Below, in pieces: positions 1 to 7,242 of a stretch of DNA of 10,956 nucleotides; the stretch's first letter is position 1, and every line of letters begins with the position of its first letter. This DNA is from Asterionellopsis glacialis (lineage: Eukaryota; Bacillariophyta; Plagiogrammaphyceae; Rhaphoneidales; Asterionellopsidaceae): assembly GCA_014885115.2 (NCBI GenBank), contig WKLE02002977.1, positions 1-10,956 of the forward strand, written 5' to 3'. Made by a program: the position numbers and the translations under genes. The notes beneath the pieces were generated by a model. The model worked only from the letters and a program-made list of their open reading frames with translations. It was not told the DNA's origin and ran no database searches.

Positions 1-222
1 GGGGTCGGGAAAAACGGCCGACTACGACCCCCAAAAACAGCGGACGTGATTTCGGCTTTTCGGCTTTTCGGGAAAAAAAAAAGTTGTTAAAACAGGGTCT
101 TATGTCTATCCGAAAATGTGAAGTTAGGGCGGACTACTTGTTTGGGAATGCATATTATTTTTAAGGATGTGCGGTAATGCATCCTTTCTGAGGATGTCTG
201 GTACAGTATGTAGTATGTCATG
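1..222. other. Non-coding left edge with short repeats
   Basis: No coding frame is recognised here. The first seven bases (GGGGTCG) are the reverse complement of 25-31, giving a small potential hairpin. An 8-bp unit TTCGGCTT is repeated twice and followed by a partial third copy at 51-72. The stretch ends just before the TTAA at 223 that bounds the first inverted-repeat element, so it is flanking DNA or the edge of an older insertion. Confidence 0.5.
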
Positions 223-244
223 TTAAGGTGGTAGATCGGCTTAC
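223..244 (+). repeat. Left terminal inverted repeat with TTAA
   Basis: TTAA followed by an 18-bp tip that matches, in reverse complement and without mismatch, the right end at 1104-1125. The inner edge overlaps a small perfect hairpin, CGGCT-TAC-AGCCG at 237-249, which is not mirrored at the right end. Confidence 0.8.
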
Positions 245-752
245 AGCCGCCTAAGTAATTTCTACGCTATTTCTACAGGATTTTGTTCCATAGTGGGCTA
301 AAATAACAAAAAAATTCATTTTTTTTCTGGATTTGGGTTCGAGATGGAACTTTGTCGTACTTTTTCACCTTTGCACCAATCTCTCTGTATCACTGGAATC
401 ATAGGAGAAGATTCCGTTTCTCTTCAGAACACCTGTCAGAAAATTCGTGTATAATATAGTAACGTAATAAATTTATGTTCGCTAATTTTTTTTCACTATA
501 ACTAACTTGACATGCCTTCTCTCCTTCTCCGACTCCAACCCTCTAAGTATTGTTCTTCAGGAATCGCTGTTAGCGAGAGATGCAAGCCTGCCCTTGAACA
601 GTATGTGCGAAAATGAAAAATTAGATTCCGTGGAGTGGCTGACAGACAGGGTTTTGAAACTCAATATAATTGACTTTAATGAGGACTTGGAGATCAATTC
701 CGATGACTCAGACGATGATCTGGTGTGAATATTACCAATCAGATCTGTTAGA

Positions 753-933
753 TAGATACATAAACTAATATATTCTGGCCTAACATTGCAGATGAGGCCC
801 TTCATAACGTAACTTACAGCATATGAACATAAATTTCGTGATTTTAGCATTTTTAGTGGTTTTTTGGAAAAATTGAAAAAACTAAGAACCGCATCTGCAA
901 CTTTGAGCCAGAATATAATAGTTTATGTATCTA
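753..933. repeat. Long imperfect hairpin inside the TTAA element
   Basis: Arm 753-794 pairs with the reverse complement of 892-933 at 37 of 42 positions. Weaker pairing continues outward for roughly 15 bp on both sides (to about 738 and 948). The loop of about 97 bp has no coding frame. Transcripts crossing it would fold into a double-stranded RNA stem. Confidence 0.8.
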
Positions 934-1103
934 TGTAAAAGGTTTGATACTAGCTTCTGACCAAATAATGGGATGAAACGGATCATTCCCAGGGTGTTGG
1001 GGTCTAAAACGAGAAAAATTTTAAAAAATAAAATTTCTAGATCAAAGCACGGAAAATCTGTCCCCGGGGGGTTGAATTTTCATGTTTATGAAAAGGAGTA
1101 AAT

Positions 1104-1125
1104 GTAAGCCGATCTACCACCTTAA
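1104..1125 (-). repeat. Right terminal inverted repeat with TTAA
   Basis: Exact reverse complement of 223-244. The TTAA at 1122-1125 is the right-hand copy of the presumed target duplication. Because TTAA is its own reverse complement, the four bases cannot be assigned to target or to repeat from this copy alone. Confidence 0.8.
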
Positions 1126-1283
1126 GCCGGGTAATGAACAAAAATGTGCTTTTATTGTCCCACAACTAACAAAAAGTGCATATTTTTTTTGTACCATCAC
1201 TCATCTCTACCGTACTTCTGTTACATGGTAACGTACCTGGTACTTTCAGTGTACCAGTTGGTACCTGGTAAGTGGTTTGTACC
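1126..1283. repeat. Intergenic stretch with TACCTGGTA words
   Basis: No gene is recognised. The 9-mer TACCTGGTA occurs at 1234-1242 and 1262-1270, the first inside GTACCTGGTAC. A related half-palindromic string, GTACCAGTTGGTACC, runs across 1251-1265. The same word recurs in the intergenic DNA at 6719-8351, which suggests a dispersed genomic motif and not chance. Confidence 0.6.
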
Positions 1284-1592
1284 ACTAAATTCTTTCTCTT
1301 TCATCAAATTCAGAATTGACAATACTGCTTATCACATCCAGACAGGTATCCTTGCTCACTCCATGTTGGGCCTTAGATAAAATATGACATAGCTGTACAA
1401 CATATTGCTCACCAGATTCAGCTAAATATCTACTATTTTTTGACAGCCAATTAGTTGGCTTCTCTGATTCTCCTTCTTAGTATGAAAAAGAGATTGAAGT
1501 GCACTTTCTGCTCCTTTGACTGGTATTTTATGCCATGCCATTTTGGTCAAATTTTCAAAGTTATTGTTGAGCTTATGGTCATCAAAGGAATG
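1284..1592 (-). pseudogene. Decayed coding stretch, family unknown
   Basis: On the minus strand one frame is open from 1592 down to a TAG at 1422-1424 and includes the run NLTKMAWHKIPVKGAESAL. A second frame takes over at about 1424 and stays open to a TAG at 1284-1286, including GEQYVVQLCHILSKAQ and GVSKDTCLDVISSIV. The two pieces have ordinary protein-like composition with amphipathic helices and join with a simple frame change, so they look like one broken coding region. A loose similarity of the GVSKDTCLDVI segment to GMSRQEIIQII in the minus-strand transposase at 5060-6471 hints at another transposase N-terminal region, but this is weak. No catalytic motif is visible. The neighbouring plus-strand frames at 1144-1380 and 1455-1643 look like shadows. 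Confidence 0.35.
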
Positions 1593-2036
1593 TTAGCATC
1601 ATGTATTGTAGACCTAAAACTAATAAGAGAAGATGAGAGTTGAGAGATGTAGTACTTAATGATGCATTGTCTAAGCTCTGATTTTCTGTACTTCAGGTAT
1701 TTTTTTGGTTTGGAAATGTTGGAACAATTATTATTGCTAGTACTGAATAATAAATGTCCACTCTACAATTCAAAAGCATGACAAAAAAGAGAAAACTAGG
1801 AGTCTCCTCCTATCAAGAAGAGAACAACTAATGAATGGAAACAAGAAATCATATCTCAAAAGAAAATACAAAATATTTGATACAGGAGAGGTAAGTGATG
1901 CAATTGTGTGACAGCAGAAATCTATCATATTGTAAATCCTTCTTATGCTCATAATTAGGTGATAAATAGAAAGATATAAAACCAAAGGTCCAATTGGACA
2001 TTATTAGTAATAGTGTTAAAAAGGGATTTCACACCT
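1593..2036. other. Decayed DNA leading into the PiggyBac remnant
   Basis: All frames are broken by frequent stops. An ATG at 1778 opens a short plus-strand frame with a basic KKRK run that ends after 17 codons, and a frame at about 1978-2035 reads as lysine-rich and leads directly into the recognisable PiggyBac domain. Both could be remains of the transposase N-terminal part, but neither can be assigned with certainty. Confidence 0.35.
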
Positions 2037-2936
2037 CATGGAGAGTTCTTTAGGTGGCTTGACTTGTGGCTCATGATGGGAACAATGCAAGATCCTCAGC
2101 AAAGTGCTTTTGGTCAGTTGCACTGGTCACAATGTTCAGTGGAGCACCATTTTGACTCAACAACTTTAGTAATGATCAGATCATGATCTGATGCTATCTT
2201 AAATTGTCTTAAGTTTACAGATAGTGCACCACCAACATATTATGACAAGTTCTGGGAGATTTGTGACATGATTGAAGCATGGAATAAAAGCATGCAGCAG
2301 AATTTCATTCCATCATGGGTTAGCTGCTTGGATGAATCCATGTCAATGTGGACAAACAAATTTATATGTCCTCCTGGCTTCATGTTTGTTCCTAGGAAAT
2401 CATGGCCTTTTGGAAATGAATATTGTACCATCTCCTGTGCAACAAGTGACATATTGCACTCTATGGAATTGATAGAAGGAAAAGGTCAGCCAAAAGAAGG
2501 TCCAAAAAAGGCAAAGAATTTTATAATTTGGGTCATACAGTTGGTCTACTTTTAAAAATTGACTAAGCAAATCTGGCATCAATCTAAGACTATTATTTTG
2601 GATAGTGGTTTTTGTGTCCTCAAAGGCATTATTGAATTGAAGAAGAAAGGGGTCTACACTGACACTTTGATGAAAAAAATGATACTGGCCAAAACATATT
2701 GGTGGTGATGAAATCCGTACACACTTTGATAAGAAGCAAGTTGGTGACACAGATTCTCAGCAGCAGGACAATCTGGAGGGTTTTTCCTTTTATGTCTATG
2801 CCATGAAAGAGCCAGACTATGTTATGTCCATCATGTCTACTTACAGTACAAACAAACAAAAGGGCAAGAAAGAAACTTTGCAAAAATGGAAAGAAGGTGG
2901 TGAAAACAAGACAGCACAATTCAAGTACAGCCTATT
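2037..2936 (+). pseudogene. PiggyBac-type transposase remnant (DDE_Tnp_1_7)
   Basis: PiggyBac transposases cut and paste DNA at TTAA sites with three catalytic aspartates in an RNase H fold. Here the reading frame starts with GEFFRWLDLWLMMGT, continues through DSAPPTYYDKFWEICDMIEA, and reaches the first catalytic block SCLDESMSMWTNKF (Asp codon at 2331-2333). The second block ILDSGFCVLKGIIELKKKGV has its Asp at 2601-2603, and the conserved FYVYAMKEPDYVMS string follows near 2790-2830. The gene is dead: there is an in-frame TGA at 2184-2186, frame changes near 2505, 2556 and 2675, and a further TGA near 2680. Homology stops at about 2936, so the third aspartate, the rest of the catalytic domain and the C-terminal cysteine-rich domain are missing. 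The last codons before the TAG at 2962-2964 come from a separate repeat. PiggyBac identity is from remembered family motifs and is strong; the diatom-type subgroup is inference. Confidence 0.88.
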
Positions 2937-3008
2937 GGCAAGATTAAGAAATGGCATTTCTTAGACCCCAAGTTTGGAATTTTCAGATTTTTAAGAAATT
3001 CCAAGCTT
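2937..3008 (+). repeat. About 70-bp repeat, copy A
   Basis: This segment matches 4994-5059 in the same orientation. The last 39 bases agree at 31 positions, with a shared 16-bp run AAGAAATTCCAAGCTT, and weaker gapped similarity covers the rest. It contains two hairpins: TAAGAAATGGCATTTCTTA around 2945-2963, and AAGTTTGGAATTT (2970-2982) against AAATTCCAAGCTT (2996-3008). The PiggyBac remnant ends exactly at its left edge. Confidence 0.65.
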
Positions 3009-3377
3009 TCAATGGCCTCTCATTTCTCATTTTCTGATGTAAAATTGATGTAATTGACCATTTATTTTTTGTATCATAAATAATTTTTCACTACGTCTCC
3101 ACACCTACTACAGTATTATTTGTATGCTGTGTAGAAATAAAATGAACATTACTACTATTTGTTTATGAATGATATTACTAATAGTACTGTACCTCTCCTC
3201 TGTCTCTATTTTTCACCACTTGGTTATGATTACTGACTAACATGCCATGCTTTTTCAGTGATTCATCAAATTATCTGTTTTCACTTGATCCAACCCACAG
3301 ATAATGGTGATGCTGGTCTTTTACAGGTATTTTTCCAATGAAGATCCCTCTGATCTTCCTTCGAATTCATCTTGTAG
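3009..3377. other. AT-rich non-coding stretch
   Basis: Stops are frequent in all frames and no conserved protein motif is visible. AATAAA-like strings occur (for example around 3135), but no transcript is evident for them to serve. A plus-strand frame at 3304-3507 partly overlaps the coding-like stretch that follows and is read here as its shadow or as an earlier piece in another frame. Confidence 0.4.
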
Positions 3378-3805
3378 CCCACTACAGCATACTGTGTTGG
3401 TACCAGTAGGTCAATACTGCTATCATTGCTTGCAGAAACAGGTTGCAGCATTACTGCTACTGGGGATTACAATTATGACATCTGTCCTCAAAAATTCCAA
3501 AAACTAAGGTACAAAATATATAATATACTAAATCATGAAGATGTTTCTGCATATGTTGTACAACCTGATAGAAACACTGCAAGTACAATTGAACCTGAAG
3601 CTGATGATGATGATTTACAAGAAACTCTTTCAGAAAATGCTCTTCACTATAGAGCACAGTATCAGGAAAAAGGGGTGGTATGGAAGGAAATATAATTGAT
3701 GATCATAATGACAATGAATCTTTTGGTTCTAAGGTTGGAGAGGAAGATGATGAAAACTATTTCTTAGTTCTAGATTGTGTTTTTGGAGGGGACACCTATT
3801 CTTAA
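3378..3805 (+). pseudogene. Decayed acidic coding stretch, family unknown
   Basis: A plus-strand frame is open from 3378 to a TAA at 3693-3695 and contains GDYNYDICPQKFQKLRYKIY and an acidic EADDDDLQE run. From about 3668 a different frame continues the acidic character (IIDDHNDNESFGSKVGEEDD) to a TAA at 3803-3805. There is no ATG at a sensible start; the first open codons follow a TAG at 3375-3377. The acidic low-complexity character across a frame change suggests one broken gene, possibly an N-terminal or accessory region of a transposon protein, but no family is recognised and chance open frames are possible. Confidence 0.35.
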
Positions 3806-4084
3806 GTTAAAAGACCTGATAGCATCTTTATTAATGTTTTAATACCAGGAACACTAATAGTACTGCTTTTCAGCACAGATTGGGAATTGGGTAGGACACA
3901 GCACACACAAAATTATCAAAAAGTCAGAAAAGAGATTCTGAGAACATGGTGTCACCAGTTTTGGTGATAAGAAGAGTAACGTAAAGGAAGAGATTTATTT
4001 GCCTAGTCAACAATGAGTTCAAAAAGGAAGACATCTACACATTTAAAACTGGTATGTAGTGTATTGTCAAGAAAGAGTAGAATG
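3806..4084. other. Non-coding stretch before the second element
   Basis: No coding frame of useful length. A small hairpin, TCACCA-GTTT-TGGTGA, lies near 3951-3966. The stretch ends with AATG at 4081-4084, the candidate left flanking duplication of the next element. Confidence 0.4.
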
Positions 4085-4109
4085 GAGTTGTTCCAGGATT
4101 AGGTGGACC
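4085..4109 (+). repeat. Left terminal inverted repeat of the 803-bp element
   Basis: 25 bp matching the reverse complement of 4863-4887 with two mismatches. Weak similarity continues inward (an ACTGTGACA against TTGTGACA string), so the ancestral repeat may have been longer. Confidence 0.75.
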
Positions 4110-4139
4110 AGTCCGTACCTGAACTGTGACAGAAACAAA

Positions 4140-4390
4140 TGTAGTCCAATTAATCAAAGGTAGGAATTTTGAGTGTTATTTTTTTGGGATGGTGCAATGT
4201 ACCTTTTTATGGTACGGATTTCTCTTTACACAGCCACCTACACCTTGTAACCACTGGTACAGTTCCATGTACAAGACACTCCTGTATGGAACTGTATCAG
4301 TGGTTACTAGACCAAAATGGCTGTGTAACAAGAAATTGGTACTGCAAAGAGCACCATTTTGCAAGATTGATTGGAAGAGATTGTGTATGG
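4140..4390. repeat. Large imperfect hairpin
   Basis: The core arms 4247-4268 and 4286-4307 pair at 21 of 22 positions around a 17-base loop. Moving outward, blocks TTTACACAGCC against GGCTGTGTAAC, ATGGTACGGATTTC against GAAATTGGTACTG, and GGATGGTGC against GCACCATTT pair in order with small gaps, out to CCAATTAATC (about 4147) against GATTGATTGG (about 4366). The arms are thus over 100 bp. The centre (about 4277) is well left of the midpoint of the terminal repeats (4486), so the right half carries about 400 extra bases. Confidence 0.8.
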
Positions 4391-4862
4391 GTGCAATTTT
4401 TGGCTGTTGGAGCACTGTCATAGTCTTCAAAATTGCAAGCAACGCCAAAATACAATTGGCTGGCTTGAATTTCAAAATAACACATATGTATGATACAGCA
4501 CTATACATCAGATATTTTCAAAATATACTGATACTCCAAATTTCACAGTTTTGATCAATTCCTACATGTATTGTAGTACATTGTATACTTCTTGTATTTA
4601 TATACTTAAAAATTGGTACATTTTCGAAATGTAGGGATACTCTGAATAAAAAATTATGACACATACATACATATAACATAGTACATTTTATACTCTATTA
4701 CATATAATACTATTAATTTACTTACAAATGCCTATCATAGATTAAGAGCATGCCAGGACAATATATATATTGAACATAAAGTATTAGAGTATGATTGCAT
4801 TAAAATGTTCAAAATATTTCTTTTAGTTGATATAGCTGTCTACAGACCAATTGTCACAAATC

Positions 4863-4887
4863 AGTCCACCTAATCCTGGAATAACTC
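4863..4887 (-). repeat. Right terminal inverted repeat of the 803-bp element
   Basis: Reverse complement of 4085-4109 with two mismatches, followed by AATG at 4888-4891, which also precedes the left end. Confidence 0.75.
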
Positions 4888-4993
4888 AATGGCTAGTATT
4901 AGCATTTTATAGTAAGATTTTTTTATAAAATTTGACATAACTTTGGAAAAATATTTATATATTTTTTGGGGGGGTTCAGAGCATTTTACTTAA
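4888..4993. other. AT-rich spacer
   Basis: Non-coding, with a small TTTTATA/TATAAAA hairpin near 4906-4930 and a run of seven G at about 4970-4976. It leads into the second copy of the 70-bp repeat. Confidence 0.4.
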
Positions 4994-5059
4994 GGAAAGT
5001 TAAGAAACATTTCTCAAGGTAAGCTTGTATTTTTGGGTTTCATAAGAAATTCCAAGCTT
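4994..5059 (+). repeat. About 70-bp repeat, copy B
   Basis: Direct-orientation relative of 2937-3008; the last 39 bases (5021-5059) agree at 31 positions. The minus-strand transposase remnant loses its homology exactly as it enters this repeat from the right. Confidence 0.65.
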
Positions 5060-6471
5060 GCCCTCTTTGTTCAATATGAATATTTTATTATTTGCAAATG
5101 TCTTGAGAGATTCTATATCCATCTAATGATAAAACAACCCACCAGTCAGGGTGTTCTCTTATTTTCTGATACAGTTGCAGCCAGCCATGCCAAGAAAGAA
5201 CAATAATAAGTAGCAACACTTTACTGTAAGAAAACATGCATCTTTGGACAAGAAGGAGGAAGAGAACAAGACAGCACACCAGAACAAAAAACCAACTTAC
5301 CATCATTGCTCTTATTTGCACCATGCATCATCTATCATGAATGCCGTGGGTGTCATAATTACAATTGAACCTTCTGGTGCACCCTTCTTTTTTAGCTGAG
5401 TAGGTGTCAATGTTCGACATATCATTTCCTTGCCCACAGCTAAAAAGATCCAAGGTCCTTCTGTCCCTCCAGCACTACTAACTCTCACTCCTGTGACTGA
5501 GACACGGGAATCATATATATTCTAACAACCATCAAGTTGTCCCCGTTTGCTTGGATGTATGTCTCATCCAAGTTGAGAATAAAAAACTCATTCATAGTGC
5601 AGAATTCTTCTTGGGGAGTGTTGCATTGTTTCTGCTCCATCCAAGTTTCTTCCACAAGACTGTGCCAGCATAACTGTTGTTCTGCAGTCATCTGGCTACA
5701 TTTGATTATTGTTGCTTGGGTCTTCACCACACAACTACCATGTTTAAGTTTAGGTAACTTATCATGATGCAACAAATAAGTGTAGTGGTTGTCTGCCACG
5801 TTCAGATCGATGCCTCCAATCATGTGAATAATCTGAATTATCTCTTGTCTGCTCATTCCTCTGTTGCTATGATCATGATAAATAATTATGACAGAAAGTT
5901 CCAACAACTGCTTAGAACTCAATAATCCAGCATGACCATGGGAGAAATTGAACAAATCATCAACGGTGAAATCGTCCTTGGGATTAATTCCTAATTCATT
6001 AAGTTTTTGAAGAGAATTGCGTACAGTTTTAGGAGGAACTGCATCCAACAAAATGTCTATCATGAAATCTTCAGAAGTAGTAGGGATACCATTGTTCTTG
6101 TCATTCAATTCAAATAATGCATACTGTTCATGCATGGCATGCTTGAGAATTGGAAAATGCTGAGGCAAGCTCCAGTTCTTTTTCTTGGTGTTCATTATTT
6201 TTGACACCTCCTGATAATCCTCTAGTAGTAACATAACAGTATCTCCATCATCATTGTAGGAGTACTTATGACATCATCAGCATCTGTTTCAGGCAGATCT
6301 TGCTTTGTAGTAGACCCTTTTGGATGACCTGCTTTGCCTTTGCCGTTTTAGTTTAATGCCTGAACTAAATAAGGAAGACTGTTGTTGTGAAACATTGCTA
6401 TTACTGGTGCTGATGCAACCATTTTCAACATCATTAGACCTAGAGGTTCCTGGCATTGCTACGTTTGTCAT
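5060..6471 (-). pseudogene. DDE transposase remnant (pogo/Tc1-like)
   Basis: The minus strand carries a broken cut-and-paste transposase. An ATG at 6471 opens a Ser-rich then basic N-terminus (KLKRQRQSRSSKRVYYK) that ends at a stop at 6289. After two frame changes through an acidic stretch, the longest open piece runs from about 6258 to 5485. It includes GMSRQEIIQIIHMIGG, KLPKLKHGSCVVKTQAT and the first catalytic block FFILNLDETYIQANGDN (Asp near 5566). A third frame (5512 to 5312) gives DSRVSVTGVRVSSAGGTEGP, LKKKGAPEGS and MTPTAFMIDDAW. A further frame gives HPDWWVVLSLDGY with the second catalytic Asp near 5122, then a last shift gives SLKTFANNKIFILNKEG before homology stops at about 5060. 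The third acidic residue and C-terminus are absent. The stretch 5300-5224 has GTAAGT and TTACAG boundaries and a hydrophobic translation, so it may be an intron or an insert. The DDE assignment rests on remembered motifs; the pogo/Tc1-like label is tentative. Confidence 0.8.
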
Positions 6472-6497
6472 TGGTTATTGTGTGGTCAAAGTTTGAC

Positions 6498-6557
6498 GTG
6501 GAGGGAGAAAGAACATGGTGGAGAGAGAAAGAACATGATGGAGGGAGAAAAAACAAG
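6498..6557 (+). repeat. 20-bp tandem repeat, three copies
   Basis: Units at 6498-6517 (GTGGAGGGAGAAAGAACATG), 6518-6537 and 6538-6557 differ by one and a few bases. They begin immediately after a 13-bp odd palindrome, GTCAAAGTTTGAC (6485-6497), just upstream of the transposase N-terminus. They could be subterminal repeats of that element or a local minisatellite. Confidence 0.8.
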
Positions 6558-6686
6558 GATGTCCTTAACGTTAACGAGCAAGTACAAGTGTAACCTTAAC
6601 TTTAGCCTTAATGTTTTAAAATGTTGGATCTCGAAATCGAAAAGGCAAAATTGTCACCGCCTCAACGAGTTACCGTAAGTTGAACA
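6558..6686. other. Spacer with possible outer end of the DDE element
   Basis: Non-coding. It contains the palindrome TTAACGTTAA near 6564-6573 and CCTTAAC-type strings. The stretch 6595-6623 resembles, in reverse complement and with gaps, 4982-5004, which would place the two on either side of the minus-strand transposase. The match is AT-rich and gapped and may be chance. Confidence 0.3.
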
Positions 6687-7242
6687 GTACCTGTACAGGT
6701 ACATGTACAGTCACTACCTACCAGGTATAACTTTTACCGGTACATTCATGTCAAACCTGCTTTTGCTGCTACTTTTAGTCCTACTTACTTCAAGTAGGAG
6801 ACAAATTGTGATATAGGTAACAAGTACAGTATTCGTAAAGGGAACATGTACCAGGTAGGACCCTACCAGGTACCTGTTCAGATGTGGCGATACAAAACTG
6901 ACACCACTTGCTTACCTGTTTGTTGTGTGCCCCCCCCAGCCCCCCGCACTTTTGTGTGTACCTGGTACAATACCAGGTATGCAATTAAAAAAAAAATCAC
7001 CACCTCACCTTGGCGGGTACTCTCTAGTAGACTACTTACTAGGTATTAAATTACATGTACGACCACCTCGCTCGAGGTCGGTTGAAGAAAGACTAACAAG
7101 TACTTAAGAGTGTGACACAAATGGGCATAATAATTATGAACTTATTTCTGTGCAGTTTTGCTATACCAGGTATCATAGTTTCTGTTTGTTCATACTCCAT
7201 CAGAAGGACGGACTGCTCATGCATTCAGATCCATACCTGGTA
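6687..7242. repeat. Cluster of TACC(A/T)GGTA palindromic words
   Basis: A perfect 16-bp palindrome GTACCTGTACAGGTAC lies at 6687-6702. Exact copies of TACCAGGTA or its complement TACCTGGTA lie at 6719-6727, 6849-6857, 6864-6872, 6959-6967, 6971-6979, 7164-7172 and 7234-7242. The pair at 6959-6979 forms a 9-bp stem with a 3-base loop. TACCGGTA at 6735-6742 is a perfect palindrome of similar type. Open frames here (such as 6846-7107 and 7150-7383 plus) have no recognisable protein content. Confidence 0.75.

Larger units (their letters stand above)
223..1125. mobile_element. TTAA-bounded inverted-repeat element, non-autonomous
   Basis: The segment begins with TTAA (223-226) followed by GGTGGTAGATCGGCTTAC (227-244) and ends with the exact reverse complement of that 18-mer (1104-1121) followed by TTAA (1122-1125). 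PiggyBac-superfamily transposons insert at and duplicate TTAA, so this fits a non-autonomous piggyBac-type element of about 0.9 kb; other TTAA-using superfamilies such as Kolobok cannot be excluded. The tip starts with GG rather than the more usual CC of piggyBac ends. No transposase is seen inside. An open frame at 486-728 ends in an Asp/Ser-rich tail but has no ATG near its start, so it is not called as a gene. The body holds a long imperfect hairpin. A PiggyBac transposase remnant lies about 0.9 kb to the right, but nothing shows that it mobilised this element. Confidence 0.7.
4085..4887. mobile_element. 803-bp inverted-repeat (fold-back) element
   Basis: The left end GAGTTGTTCCAGGATTAGG and the following AGGTGGACC-type bases (4085-4109) match the reverse complement of 4863-4887 at 23 of 25 positions. 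AATG lies directly outside both ends (4081-4084 and 4888-4891), a candidate 4-bp target duplication. No transposase is encoded, so it would be a non-autonomous element of an unassigned superfamily. Inside, 4140-4268 folds back on about 4286-4385. Open frames on both strands here (such as 4126-4554 plus and 4176-4508 minus) give peptides resembling each other, including MELYQWL on both strands, because the DNA is near-palindromic. They are therefore not genes. Confidence 0.65.

Noticed and set aside
334..350. GGGTTCGAG string resembling a tRNA B box
   Set aside because: No matching A box, acceptor stem or cloverleaf can be formed around it.
486..728. Open plus-strand frame with an acidic Ser/Asp tail inside the TTAA element
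   Set aside because: It has no ATG at its start (the apparent start at 507 is TTG, not usable in a nuclear gene) and the first in-frame ATG at 603 leaves only 41 codons. No family is recognised.
3693..3707. IDDHN string resembling the third catalytic block of PiggyBac transposases
   Set aside because: The residues on either side do not match the block, the surrounding sequence is acidic low complexity, and it is over 700 bp past the end of the PiggyBac homology.
4126..4554. 142-codon plus-strand frame and overlapping minus-strand frames
   Set aside because: They lie in near-palindromic DNA and yield mirror-image peptides on both strands, which is expected of a hairpin and not of a gene.
5088..5324. 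Apparent small membrane protein on the minus strand
   Set aside because: The hydrophobic run lies in the putative intron or insert of the transposase remnant, and the same frame continues into its HPDWWVVLSLDGY block.
6562..6612. CCTTAAC-type strings that recall telomeric repeats
   Set aside because: The units are irregular, few, and not CCCTAA; they sit within ordinary AT-rich spacer DNA.
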